From Physella acuta (lineage: Eukaryota; Mollusca; Gastropoda; Physidae): DNA of 64,000 nucleotides. The notes under the pieces are model-generated. The model had not been told where the DNA came from, searched no databases, and saw only the letters and a list, made by a program, of their open reading frames with translations. Below, piece by piece: positions 14,235 to 26,003 of this stretch. A program made the position numbers and the translations under genes. Positions within the stretch are counted from its first letter, which is position 1. Each line of letters begins with the position of its first letter. The stretch is from positions 1 through 64,000 of the forward strand of contig NW_026733199.1 in NCBI RefSeq assembly GCF_028476545.1. Direction: 5' to 3'.

Positions 14235-14377
14235 GAAGGCTCGTGTGGTCAGCATTCTGTCCAGCTGGTATACGATACTAAACGTGTGGACATCCTGCAG
14301 ACTCTAGCCCGAACTGAGATCCGAACTCGAGACTCTCGGGCTAGCAGTGGAGTGTTCTACCACCCTACCACTCTACT
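14235..14377 (-). mobile_element. tRNA-derived SINE, family A
   Basis: Another diverged minus-strand copy. It contains the GTGTGGTCAGCATTCTGTCC block, the GACATCCTGCAGACTC block and a tRNA-like head (reverse of GAACTCGAGACTCTCGGGC, then CTACCACTCTAC). Confidence 0.65.
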
Positions 14378-15464
14378 TCAACTGCCCTAAAGATCTTTAA
14401 GTCTGAACCGGGAACTTTACTTTTTATAGTTTATCAAAGTAATGTGTTATATTTTTTTAAATATATAACTTTCAGCGCGGCAAAAAGTTTTGGCAAAAAT
14501 GGTGTATTTTATGTCTGTCTGGCTTTGAAATTCATGAAGGCATATAATTCACTCTTTAAACCTACAGCTGGAATGTTGATAGTTATAAAAACATTTTTTA
14601 AAATGTATGTGGCTCCGTCAGCAATCAAAGAAGTGGCATACAACATCAATGCCTGGGACTACTTTCACACGCGGCGCGTACATCTGAAAACCTGAGCACT
14701 GTCTAGCACAGTCTAGCACTGTCTAGCACTTGGCGCGGTGTTTTATAATAGGCGTAGTTAGACAAGAGAGGCGCCCTTCCATTAGAGGCTGGTCGCTTCG
14801 TTAAGATACACGGGCGTCAAGTGGACGACAGGGAAGATGTCGTGTCCTGAATTATAGATTGGAGTTGGAGCAATATACGAATGTAACCCCCTCCCCTCTT
14901 CCCTATTTGTTGTTGTGAGTTTTAGTTTAGTTCAAGAGCAAGATTTGATTATGCAAGATTTTTTTTTATCTGGAAGGACGTTATAGTTTAGAGTCGTGTT
15001 TTTTTTTTCTCTTTCTACTAAATCACTGTGTTCAAGGTTATGAGGTGCGTATTAGCGTCAGAATAATAGTATCGCTACAAGTATAAACAGTAGCCTAGAA
15101 TACGTCAGAACGGTGCATTGATGATTTTATAACAGATTTTATAATAGATATTCTCTATCTCCGGAACAGTTTCTACTGACAGCAAATACAGCAACAATAA
15201 AAGCTGTCCACGCTGTTATTTAATGTGGACCTGATTGCGATTGTGTTAAAATAAAAACCAATTCGAAAGATAACACCTTCTAAAGGTTCGGTTCACTTGA
15301 TTGGTTGGGCAAATTCTGTGTATTGCATGATGTGTTGCGTATACATAGCAATTAAACGTTTCACACAGGTAAACATAAAAATAGACATAACGTTCATAAT
15401 GTTATGTAGACGAAATCCTCCCTCCCCCTTCCGCCATCCACTCTCATTCCATCTCTATTCACCC
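14378..15464. other. no gene recognised
   Basis: AT-rich, with a GTCTAGCAC triplication at 14700-14735. An 83-codon open frame at 14444-14695 has no recognisable domain and is not supported. Confidence 0.5.
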
Positions 15465-15812
15465 AAACAATGCACCCAAACAATGCACCCTATCAATACA
15501 CCCCAGCAATACACCCCCATCAATACACCCCCATTAATACACCCCCAGCAATGCAACCCCATCAATACACCCCCAGCAATACACCCCCATTAATACACCC
15601 CAGCAATACACCCCCAGCAATACACCCCCATTAATACACCCCCAGCAATGCACCCTATCAATACACCCCCATTAATACACCCCCAGCAATACACCCCCAG
15701 CAATACACCCCCATCAATACACCCCCACCAATACACCCCCACCAATACACCCCCATTAATACACCCCCAGCTATGCACCCCCGCAATGCACCCCCAGCAA
15801 TGCACCCCCCCA
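15465..15812. repeat. 14-15-bp minisatellite
   Basis: More than 20 copies of AATACACCCCCAGC with CAT/TAA variants. It is C-rich on the + strand. Confidence 0.9.
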
Positions 15813-16659
15813 ACTAACCATCCACCTCCCTGTACCACTCCACCCCATGCTAAACCTTGGCTACCCAGGTCCCTTAACTCTTACACTAAATCTCCTAAGA
15901 TTAGTTTAACCCTGCACATTGAACTCGATGTTTTATTTTAAATCCTGTTGTAATTTCTTTTTATTATTCTGAGCCTATTCCTGATCCATCAGTTCATTCT
16001 ATTTACACTAAAAAATGTTTCTAAGTGCATGCGCAGTTGCCAATGTGCATTTACGTTTGACAATAAAAAAAATATTTTAAAAAAACCAACCTAGACTCGT
16101 CTAAGTTTAGTTTTTTTCTTTGTTTTGTTATCTCGCTTTTCCTGTACAGTCGCTAAAAGCTCAGTAATCCTCAAACATTTGAGTGCACTACCCCTCGAGC
16201 TGCCAGACGATGTACGTGTGTTACACGACACGTTTGTTTTAAAAATATTGTCCTTATTGATCGATTGATTACAGAACAGCCTAGTTCAACCAGGGCACTG
16301 AGTACCCCTGGAGGTGGTCGGCCTTAGCCCAAGATTGAGAACCGCCGGGCCAGCTAACAAGATGAAACCTACATTTCGATATCTTCCCATGTGAATATAA
16401 CCGATGAGATAGGATTTACATAGTTACTGCTAATTTACTTTAGAGGATTTCCCTCCCCCTTTTTTTGGGGGGGGGGGGGGGGGCTGTGGAAATAATAGGG
16501 TCTCTGGTAATGTAAATATACTTTTGTTCAAACGCGATTTGGTAGTTTTTTTTTTTATATTTAGATAGTCGAATGTTCTAGAAAATATGGGACGCGATAG
16601 TTAAGTCGGAATGGGCAATTACAGTTGGAAAAAAAAAGTATTTGAATTATGTGTTTTTC
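15813..16659. other. no gene recognised
   Basis: Ordinary sequence; a poly-G run lies at about 16466-16483. Nothing else stands out. Confidence 0.5.
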
Positions 16660-17380
16660 GTATTGGGTTGTGTTAGGGTGAGGAAGAGTAAAAATGGATA
16701 ATAAAGAGGCCATTATGGAGTGGGTGTGTGGGATGGGGGGGTGGGGTGGGGGTGGGTAGTATTGAGGCCATTATGGGGTGGGGATGTGCGATGGGGGTGG
16801 GTAGTATTGAGGCCGTAATGGGGTGGGGATGTGGGGTGGGGGTGGGTAGTATTGAGGTCATTATAGGGTGGGGGATGGGTAATTGTGTGATCATTATAAT
16901 GGTAGGGTAGGGGTGGGTAATATTGAAGTCATCATGGAAATTAATTACAGAATGTAGGTTAGACTCATTTATTTTTTTAAATGTGGGTTTATTTTCTGGT
17001 TTGGATAATTACAACATAGGTTAGGGTTGGGTTAGGGCGAGGAAGAGTAAAAATGGATAATAAAGAGGCCATAATGGGGTGGGTGTGTGGGATGGGGGAT
17101 GAGTAGTATTGAGGCCATTATGGGGTGGGGATGGGTGATCATTATAATGGTGGGGTGGGGTGGGTGATATTAAGATCATTATAATAGTGCGGTGGTGGGG
17201 CGGGGGTAATATTGAGGTCATTATAAGGGTAGAGATGGGGATGGGTAATCGTGTGATCATTATAATGGTGGGTTGGGGGTGGATAATATTGAAGTCATCA
17301 TGGAAATTAATTACATAATGTAGGTTAGAATAATTTTTTTAAATGTGGGTTCATTTTCTGTTATGGATAATTACAGCATA
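16660..17380. repeat. two-copy 350-bp segmental tandem duplication
   Basis: Both halves (about 16670-16990 and 17030-17375) start with GAGGAAGAGTAAAAATGGAT, continue into a GT-rich minisatellite built on GGGTAGTATTGAGGCCATTA, and end with GGAAATTAATTACA followed by TGTAGGTTAG. The minisatellite and its flanks were therefore copied as a block. Confidence 0.8.
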
Positions 17381-17984
17381 GGACATAAAAAAGAATTTAC
17401 TCGTTAAAGTGTTTCATGTTTTCAAGGGCAGCGTTAAAATAAAACTATGTAGAGAACACGAGAGTAGTTTCTAGGACCTAGATATAATAAATATAACGTT
17501 GTGGTTCTAGCTCTTTGTCAGAATAAACTCATGGAGAAATGAGAATAATATTTGGGGGCATAATAGGCTTAGTCCGGTCGATATTTGCGGGAAACGTTAT
17601 CACAAAATGTTCTAGCAGTTTATCTTCATCTAGATGCTAAAAATAGATATGTGGTTAAATAATAGACCCTCCCCCTGCCTCCCTCCCATAGCCCTAACAG
17701 TAGCTGAAGCCATATTAGGTTAAGTAGCCATGGTTTTGTATCTATTGTAAACACGATTTGTTCGCCCTCCTGTTAGCTGTTAGTGGTACCCTTCAGTACC
17801 CACTATATTTAGCTTTTCCCATAGCACTACCCCCAGTACTAGATCAAGTAGCTACTACAAATAGCTGTTAGCGGTATCCATAGTGCCTATTATAAATAAA
17901 TATTTATCCAATCATCGTCATCATCTTTTCCCGTTCGTGCCCAAGACATATGGGGCAGATGAAGTTCATCTGTTGCCGAGACCT
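17381..17984. other. no gene recognised
   Basis: Unique-looking sequence; degenerate forms of the following 32-bp minisatellite appear from about 17770. Confidence 0.5.
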
Positions 17985-18535
17985 CGGCAATACCCACTAT
18001 AAATAGATATTGGCGGTATCCCCAGTACCCACTATAAATAGCTTTTAGAAGTATCCTCCAATACCCACTATAAATAGATGTTTGCGGTACCTCCAGTACC
18101 CACTATAAATAGATGTTGGCGGTACCCACCAGTACCCACTATAAATAGATGTTTGCGGTACCTCCAGTACCCACTATAAATAGATGTTGGCGGTACTCAC
18201 CAGTACCCACTATAAATAGATGTTGGCGGTACCCACCAGTACCCACTATAAATAGATGTTGGCGGTACCTCCAGTACCCACTATAAATAGATGTTTGCGG
18301 TACCTCCAGTACCCACTATAAATAGATATTGGCGGTAACCCCAGTACCCACTACTAATAGATGTTGGCGGTACTCACCAGTACCCACTATAAATAGATGT
18401 TTGCGGTACCTCCAGTACCCACTATAAATAGATGTTTGCGGTACCTCCAGTACCCACTATAAATAGATATTGGCGGTAACCCCAGTACCCACTATTAATA
18501 GATGTTGGCGGTACTCACAAGTACCATTTTAAGTA
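17985..18535. repeat. 32-bp minisatellite
   Basis: About 17 copies of a unit built on CAGTACCCACTATAAATAGA plus TGTTGGCGGTACC. TGTTGG/TGTTTG and CTCC/CACC variants alternate. Each unit contains a TATAAATA string, which is a repeat feature and not a promoter. Confidence 0.9.
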
Positions 18536-19687
18536 GCTGTTAGGTACCCATAGTACCCATTGTAAATAGCTTTTAGCTGGGACTTTCAGTATTTACCATA
18601 AATAGCTTTCAGCGTGAATAGCCTGGGGGGAATCGATGGCTGTTCTGCACGAATTGTCGTTTCCTTGTCACATCGCTTTAGGACCGGAAGTGGCGTGTTC
18701 AAGTCGTCTGCTAATGATGTTGTGTTTTGTTCTACTGGCGAGGGGAGAGTTGGACGCTTGGTTTAGCTTTAATTCTAACCGAGATTTGATGTATACGGAT
18801 TATGTAGTAAGATTATTACTGTAACAATAAAACAATTGAGGTTTGATTTGGGAGGGGGAGGGGGGGGGGGGGTCTTGATCTTAGACATTTTGCTACGGAG
18901 GGCATTTAAAACTTCTTAGGTAAAGGGGTGGGGGGAGCAAGCATGAAAATGATTATAAAAGTATTTGATATTAAAGCATAATATTATTTCTATTTCTTCC
19001 GTGTGTGGGGGGGGGGGGGGTCGATGGAAGCGTCCCCTCCTCTCCTAACGACAGCTGCCTGGGAGAAAATAAGGGAGGGGGGGGGGGGCGGAGATTTGAA
19101 ATCGGGTTTAGAAAACATGGTTGTGATTCTAATGTGCAAGACTTACATGGAAAATCCATTAGATGGGTACCTGAGTCTTTCAAAACAAAAAAACGACATT
19201 GTCACTTTTAAGAGTCATCGAAATGGATGTTCTGTGAGCGTAACTGCTTTATAATACTTCACAGTTAAAGTGAAGTCTGGTGTTGCTAGTTGAATTACCC
19301 CTGAATCTATTTAGACAATCTCAATTTAATCATCGGGATTACCGTAAACCTAACTCAAACTTTAAGCCAGAAACTATAATTAGCCACAACAAAATGTGAC
19401 AAAGCTTTGCTTCAAAAAAAGATGCATTAAGTGCATGTTCCATTTTCAAATCCCCCCCATCACCTTGCTCACACCCATCACAAAGTCTAGAAAGCTACAT
19501 TCTAATAGTGGGATTCTAGTCGGCAACGCCAACTGCAGACAATTTATTTCTCAACCCCAGATATGCATAGAGTTCTCATCAAATCTTGAGCGAGTTATTC
19601 CAACCCTCAAACATATCCACATAACTAGCTCGGGTCTTTCAATCACTTAAACATATCCACATCCACAGTAAGGGTATTTTCAATCCT
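18536..19687. other. no gene recognised
   Basis: Poly-G patches lie at 18852-18872, 19008-19020 and 19076-19088. Open frames of 62-84 codons are present but none carries a recognisable domain. Confidence 0.5.
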
Positions 19688-19948
19688 CAAACATATCCAC
19701 ACCCATATCCACACCCATACCCACACACATATCTACACACATATCCACACCCATATCCACACCCATATCCACACCCATATCCACACCCATATCCACACCC
19801 ATATCCACACCCATATCCACACCCATATCCACACCCATATCCACACCCATATCCACACCCATATCCACACCCATATCCACACCCATATCCACACCCATAT
19901 CCACACCCATATCCACACCCATATCCACACCCATATCCACACCCATAG
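19688..19948. repeat. 12-bp minisatellite
   Basis: About 21 copies of ATATCCACACCC, almost perfect in the middle. It produces repetitive frames (Met-Gly-Val-Asp on the minus strand) that are not genes. Confidence 0.95.
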
Positions 19949-20793
19949 CACGGGTCTTTTCAACAAACATATCCCCATCCCTAGCAAGGGTCTTTCAAGC
20001 ACTCAAACTCCATGCCCATGAAATTCCTGATTTTTACAGGGCCCATAATTTACAAATGCTGACAATGAATGTCAGTTTTTTAAACATGTTATATCTGACA
20101 CGAGGCCAAGGACAGAGAATATTTTTTGTTGTTATAACGATCTTCAGATTGTGATAAGGAAATTAGCGGGCGCTGAGTGTTGCAAGGATGAGCTAAAAAG
20201 TGAGATGTATAAATAAAGGGAAGGAACAAATTGAGAATTGATTATCATTACAACATGGAGACAACTCTGCTAAAATGCATGAAAGAAATTCTTGCACAAA
20301 GAAAATACAATAAATAGATCTTCTAGAATGTATAATTTATATTAAAATAGGAAAAAAATAAAGATTAAATATAACCTTGAATATAATAGCTAATTTAACA
20401 AATTATCTAGAAAGCAATTTTTAACTTCTTATTTATAATGTGTGGATTTCAAGGAATATGGTTTGGGGGTATGGGTTATTGATCGTTTTTAACCTTATTG
20501 ATTGCGTAGGTTGATTTTTAAATAAAATGTACATGTCCTGGATTCAAGCAAGGATACTCGGCAGACCAAACATTAAGGGTACCTGACCTCTAGCCATGTG
20601 TGTCCACCTTTTCATGGCCTATTGCTTTGTGACTTAAACAACTTGTGTTCATGTTTACAACGATCAACCGATCATCAGATTTGTGGCATGTTTTATGTCT
20701 ACGTAACATCATCCATGACAACACCTACCCATTCTATACATAGCCAAAATCCCTTTCCATATCATAAATATCTGCCCCCTTTTATAATACATA
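19949..20793. other. no gene recognised
   Basis: AT-rich, no array and no bounded element seen. Confidence 0.5.
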
Positions 20794-20801
20794 GGCTAAC
20801 A

Positions 20802-21003
20802 CAGAGGCGTAGCGACCCTTCCCGGCGCCCGGGGACATACTTTCAATTTGGCGCCCCCTTGGGAGCAAATTTTCGATTTGCACCCCCCCTCGAACTTTTC
20901 ATTTGCACCCCCCCCCCCTCAAACTTTCAATTTGGCGCCCCCCCTAAGGTCGGCGCCCGGGGACATATGTCCCCCCCCCCCGCCCCCCCTCGCTACGCTA
21001 CTG
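20802..21003 (+). mobile_element. hAT-like MITE, GGCGTAGCGACC family, copy 1
   Basis: A 202-bp element from CAGAGGCGTAGCGACC to TCGCTACGCTACTG, imperfect inverted termini. It is flanked by the exact 8-bp duplication GGCTAACA (20794-20801, 21004-21011). The interior alternates poly-C runs with TTTCAATTTGGCGCCCC and ATTTTCGATTTGCACC blocks and has GGCGCCCGGGGACATA near both ends. Other copies are at 34725-34952, 38175-38380, 51429-51639 and, as a fragment, inside 50379-50665. Confidence 0.9.
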
Positions 21004-21519
21004 GGCTAACAACATCCCCCCCCACACACACACTCCAACCGTATACCTTGTCCCCTTCCCTTCAGCCAACAGCCAACCATTTGTCACGAGGACATCACAC
21101 CGACATTGTCCAGGACGACAAAGACCGAATCTGCAATCTTTTTGTCCAGACCCCCACATCCATACCCCATTTTCAAGAACCTTCCCCGCAGGCGTTGAAA
21201 TATAAAAGTCACTGCGCATGTCCGCAGCCGCTTCAAGCGTCATATCCGTTCTAGGTGTCATGGCCTTTACCTGACACGGGCGACAATACCTCCAATGTTG
21301 CGGCCGTTGCTGGTTCTGACACGAGTTGCGTTACGGCATTTCCGGTGCCAGGGGATTGCCCTGCTAGAGGACTAAGGATGTGCTACAATATAACAGGAGG
21401 GTTGTGTTCGTTTGTATACTTGAGGGTGGGGGGGGGGGGGGGTCAGAGTTTACATACATGGGGTAGTGCATGGCTAGGAAATCTTTTATGTTAAAATGGC
21501 CCATGTTATTATTTTATGG

Positions 21520-21800
21520 TCGGCGTAGTCGAGTCGGTAAAGCTCATGGCTGCTAAAGTTCGAACCCTCGGGCAGATGAGGCTCGTTAGCTGGGGACAGC
21601 CACTCTTCTAGAAGAGACAACTCCAAAATCAAACAACTGCTGCCTTGTAGTTTGTTCTTGGTTGGACAAAGGCTATGGAAGCAAATCCAAAAAGAGAAGC
21701 AGGCTGAAATCGGAGTCAATGGTCTCAATGGCGGATAAACAGTTGACACGTATACTAAATACTTAATTGTGTTGAATGGGATCCCTTCCAACACTAAACT
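21520..21800 (+). mobile_element. tRNA-derived SINE, family B
   Basis: A tRNA-like head (A-box-like TAGTCGAGTCGGTAAAGC, B-box-like AGTTCGAACCCT) is followed by a body with TTGTAGTTTGTTCTTGGTTG and AGGCTATGGAAGCAAATCC. The body recurs in reverse at about 34490-34700 and 30945-31130. Confidence 0.65.
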
Positions 21801-22580
21801 TAAGAACAAAGAAGATTATTTTCTGATCACTAACCTACTTTAATAGCTCCGGGTAAAAATTCATACCCTCTTTATTTGATACATGTCTAAATCGATGTTC
21901 AGAAACAAGTCCAATCTAAGCTGACGTGGAGCCTTGTTGTGAAATTTCTGCCAAGCTTCATCCTCTTTACAAAAAATGTGTATTTTTCTGCACTTTCGTT
22001 GTGTATGTTTATGACTATTTTAGCCAGCAGAGAAAGAGCTGCTAACGGCGTAGTTCTATTTGTTTCATTAAAACAAACACATACTTTGGATGTTAAGCTT
22101 TTAAACAAACGTATACAATGGGAGCCTGTTTCTTCAACAACAAAGATCTGAAAAAAAAACACAAAAAAATCAAATCTATAACATAACCCCAAACTCTTTG
22201 TTTCCAAGACGCTAAAATGGAACTCCCAATTTTTTTTAGCACGGCGAGCTAGTGCATTCTGTATTATTCTTTTCATCAAGTCAACACATTGAGCCAGGTT
22301 TTTTGTTGTGTTGTTTTGTTTTGCCGGCAAGCTGCAACTTGTTATCCTGGGTCTCCGCCACGTTAACCAGACATCCCTTGCGTGCGAGTTGTCCTTTCTT
22401 GACAGCCGCTTTACCGCCATTGTTTCTTGCGCGTCCGGGATTGGGGAAAAAAAAGTTCATGATTGCCTTGTGCCTGGATTGTTTGTTTTGCAGCGCCTAG
22501 AAAATAAACTATATATATAATGTGTTTGTATGTATATAGGGCCTCTCTCTCTCTATATATATATATAAATATGTATAGGG

Positions 22581-22656
<76 letters not shown>

Positions 22657-23600
22657 GTTGTAGCCTTTTGTTTACACATATATTCGAGGCAAGTATGACT
22701 TCAACCATTTTACCTAACACCTGTAAAGATCCACACCCCGGATATTGCAGCAGCGGTGCAGCGGATTATCGGATTAAGCATTGCCCCGTCTAGTGTCATC
22801 GTCTAACCGCTGGATTAGATTCGCTTCTTTGTGTCCTCGGCTATAGGATACCATCTATCTAGTGAACTAGTCCCGTCGTAATTCCGTTAACAGACCCCCC
22901 CCCCCCCCTTTTTTTCTGATCACATTGACTCAAACACTCACAGTATTTATTCAACAGACCAAGACTTTTTCTGTAACTAAGACCACCACAATTCTGTTAA
23001 CGAAGCCCCTCCAATGTAATACAAATAACCAATTTTTAAAAGTACAAACACACGCGTGCTATGTGTCAGGTCACCGTGACATACATTTACGGACATGTAC
23101 CTCGTTATTCTCATAATCCAATCAACCCCCCCCCCCCCCCATAGCACACACCTCCCTTCCGTCCTGTCACAATTGTACCCTCCTGACAATGCTGTTTCCG
23201 GTACACATGGATATCGTCTTGTATTATGCACTTAAGACCAGTCCTCGCCTGAACAGTGTTGAGGTACTAGGAACCACGCTTGGTAGAACTGAGCATAAAC
23301 CTTATCCTAGTTTTTATCATTTCTCTAGACTCTTGTGAGTCCGTGTAGTCAAGTATTACATTATGGGAGTGATGATTCAAAATGTTGCAATGCCGGTTAT
23401 AATCCAGCCTAAGTTGCTAGCCAAAAGTACCTTTTAAGACACTTGCCCATGTATGAAAGGCTACTTGAAGAGAGATATAGTTTTGGTGTGAAATGAGACC
23501 GGACCTCTAAACACAATATTTGCATGTGCTAAGCCTATGTCCATCAAATTTTGATACCCTGCGACTCAGACTTGTCTTCCAAATCTGGACTCCTAGCTAC
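21801..23600. other. no supported gene
   Basis: A minus-strand open frame of 173 codons (21899-22420) has no domain I recognise. A TA tract (22555-22651) and poly-C runs (22893-22910, 23127-23140) are present. Confidence 0.45.
22555..22651. repeat. (TA)n microsatellite
   Basis: Nearly pure TA with short interruptions at the left. Confidence 0.95.
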
Positions 23601-24354
23601 ATGCACACCATCAATCCATCTGCCCTTTCTTTTATGCACACCATCAATCCATCTGCCCTTTCTTTTATGCACACCATTAATCCATCTGCCCTTTCTTTTA
23701 TGCACACCATCATTCCATCTGCCCTTTCTTTTATGCACACCATCATTCCATCTGCCCTTTCTTTTATGCACACCATCATTCCATCTGCCCTTTCTTTTAT
23801 GCACACCATCAATCCATCTGCCCTTTCTTTTATGCACACCATCATTCCATCTGCCCTTTCTTTTATGCACACCATCAATCCATCTGCCCTTTCTTTTATG
23901 CACACCATCAATCCATCTGCCCTTTCTTTTATGCACACCATCATTCCATCTGCCCTTTCTTTTATGCACACCATCAATCCATCTGCCCTTTCTTTTATGC
24001 ACACCATTAATCCATCTGCCCTTTCTTTTATGCACACCATCATTCCATCTGCCCTTTCTTTTATGCACACCATCAATCCATCTGCCCTTTCTTTTATGCA
24101 CACCATCAATCCATCTGCCCTTTCTTTTATGCACACCATCATTCCATCTGCCCTTTCTTTTATGCACACCATCAATCCATCTGCCCTTTCTTTTATGCAC
24201 ACCATTAATCCATCTGCCCTTTCTTTTATGCACACCATCATTCCATCTGCCCTTTCTTTTATGCACACCATCATTCCATCTGCCCTTTCTTTTATGCACA
24301 CCATCATTCCATCTGCCCTTTCTTTTATGCACACCATTAATCCATCTGCCCTTT
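23601..24354. repeat. 33-bp minisatellite with higher-order pattern, 23 copies
   Basis: Twenty-three copies of a 33-bp unit built on TTATGCACACCATCAATCCA plus TCTGCCCTTTCTT. Only three unit types occur, differing at CAATCC, TAATCC or CATTCC. Their order (A, A, B, C, C, C, A, C, A, A, C, A, B, C, A, A, C, A, B, C, C, C, B) contains a six-unit block CAACAB repeated twice in tandem, a 198-bp higher-order repeat. Because 33 is divisible by three, several frames on both strands stay open; I do not take them as proteins. Confidence 0.9.
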
Positions 24355-25610
24355 GTGTAGTTTCCTTCTGTGGTTTTGGTTACACACCACGTTTAATGCT
24401 CAAAAGTCTCCGACACTATGAATGGGCTAACTAGCTTTAACCCTGAATCCTAATCCCTATCCTTAACCCTGAACATACCATAATCTTAACCATTACCATA
24501 ACAGCTCTCCATGCAGTAAAAAATATCAATATTATACGGTAGTTACCTTTCATTCATACCGACGTACTTTAAAAAGGAAAAACTAAGATAAGAAATATAA
24601 GACAATCTTGATCGTAAAGAATGGTCTAAATCCTGCTCCTTCACGCTATAAACTAAACTTCCGGTTTACCGTGAAACTTTTCCCTTCAAATATTGATCCT
24701 CCATTGATAGTATCTGGCTCGCCGCGTCACTTCCGCTCTGTCCCACTCCGTCTGTCTAATCTTTAAATTGTGAGATCGCTTGCGGTCTGTTCACGTAAGG
24801 GGCGGTTATCCTGTGCTTGCTGATGGCCCTCAGTCACATAACTCCGGCCATTGATGGCCTTCAGACATCAGGGAATGGCCAATGATGGCCCTCAGCCACA
24901 AACACTGGCTGATGATGGCCCTTAGACCAAATGAATAGCCACTTCTGTCGAGTAAAAACTCGTACTCTGAAAAGCGTGTAATGTGATTAATTATACTTTG
25001 GCTAATGCGCCGTGTAGAGAGCTGATCAATATATTTTTATCCAGCGACTGATAATCTTACATCATAACACCTCCTTAAGCTCAAGTCTATGAAGGGGATA
25101 TAATTTATCTCACAGCTATTCCTAAAGATAACATTAACCCATACGCTACCCATACAATCGAATCCTATTGGCTATAGCATACTCTGTTATGATCAGAACT
25201 ATTTGATGTGTTCTGATATCTTCTGATTTACATGCTGTGTGTGTTCAAAAGTTTTTGAGGTTTTTTTTTTCCTCTACTAGAAGAATTGATTGTAGATGTA
25301 TATTTGAACAAAAATGCTCCGTTTGAACCTTTTGAAGAAATTATTATGTTCAAACATGAATTTATAATAAGGACATTTTTTTTCGTATTCAGAAAAAATA
25401 CAAATCTTAATAAGTCTGTGAATAAGAATTTTTACTTTACCTTAGTAAATTGAGATCAATCAATGAAGTTTTTAATGTAAGGAAACAAAGCGATGTAAAG
25501 TTGGTTAACAAGAACGTCTTTTGTCAATCTATAAGCAGACCATCCTTAAAGCCTAACTTCTCTATAATCAGACAAAACTCAATCTAAATAAACCTAACCT
25601 CTTTTAGCAG
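24355..25610. other. no gene; short GATGGCC repeat
   Basis: Four diverged copies of a roughly 36-bp block around GGCCATTGATGGCCTTCAGA lie at 24806-24948. The rest is AT-rich with no exon recognised, although an upstream TANC exon or the promoter could be hidden here. Confidence 0.5.
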
Positions 25611-25844
25611 CCTTAAGTTTTATCTACATAAACCCCAACCCCTCTGAAAAGACAAACAACTACATCAACCTCCCTTCTCTCTGGACAACCCAAAGTTGTA
25701 TCTATATAAACCCCAACCCCTCTGAAAAGACAAACAACTACATCACCCTACCTTCTCTCCTGTCAGCCCAAAGTTTTATCTACATAAACCCCAACTCCTC
25801 TGAAAAGACAAACAGCTACATGAACCTCCCTTCTCTCTGAACAG
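25611..25844 (+). promoter_or_regulatory. tandemly triplicated 3' splice-acceptor region
   Basis: Three copies of a 78-bp unit (about 25611-25688, 25689-25766, 25767-25844) that share TATCTACATAAACCCCAAC, TCTGAAAAGACAAACA and a pyrimidine tract. The second ends CTCTCCTGTCAG and the third CTCTCTGAACAG, the presumed acceptor of exon 1. In the first copy the AG is lost. Upstream acceptor use would add 78 nt, which meets an in-frame TGA just before exon 1. Confidence 0.75.
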
Positions 25845-26003
25845 ATCAAGATTCCAGCTCTATGGAGACGAGTGACCTCTGCCCAGCGTGTCACCGACCT
25901 TTCGACAGCGGCAAGAAGCGGAAGTTGATCGACTCCTGCGGTCACGAGCGCTGCTACACCTGCATGTTCAACAGCGAGATCTGCCCCATCTGTGTCGCCC
26001 AAG
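25845..26003 (+). CDS. TANC2: TANC/rols-family protein, exon 1 of those seen (RING finger)
   Basis: The exon encodes a compact RING finger: CPAC, then 18 residues to the C-G-H-E-R-C-Y-T-C core, then CPIC. Its GKKRKLIDSCGHERCY stretch is what I recognise from rolling pebbles/TANC proteins; rols has an N-terminal RING before its P-loop, ankyrin and TPR parts. The acceptor is AACAG at 25844 and the donor AAG|GTAAGA at 26004, leaving one base over (phase 1). ATG at 25862 may be the start codon, but the frame is open upstream to the acceptor, so an earlier coding exon is possible. The RING suggests E3 ligase or scaffold binding; the family is known for postsynaptic scaffolding (vertebrates) and myoblast fusion (fly). 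Confidence 0.85.

Noticed and set aside
18000-18530. TATAAATA promoter strings
   Set aside because: Part of every unit of a 32-bp minisatellite, with no gene downstream.
21899-22420. 173-codon minus-strand frame
   Set aside because: Unlike the TANC exons, it lies in AT-rich sequence without coding-like composition; no domain or splice signals recognised. It might be part of an old repeat, but I cannot show that.
23520-24434. 304-, 269- and 262-codon frames
   Set aside because: Open on both strands only because the 33-bp repeat is divisible by three and lacks stops; no non-repeat coding sequence is attached.
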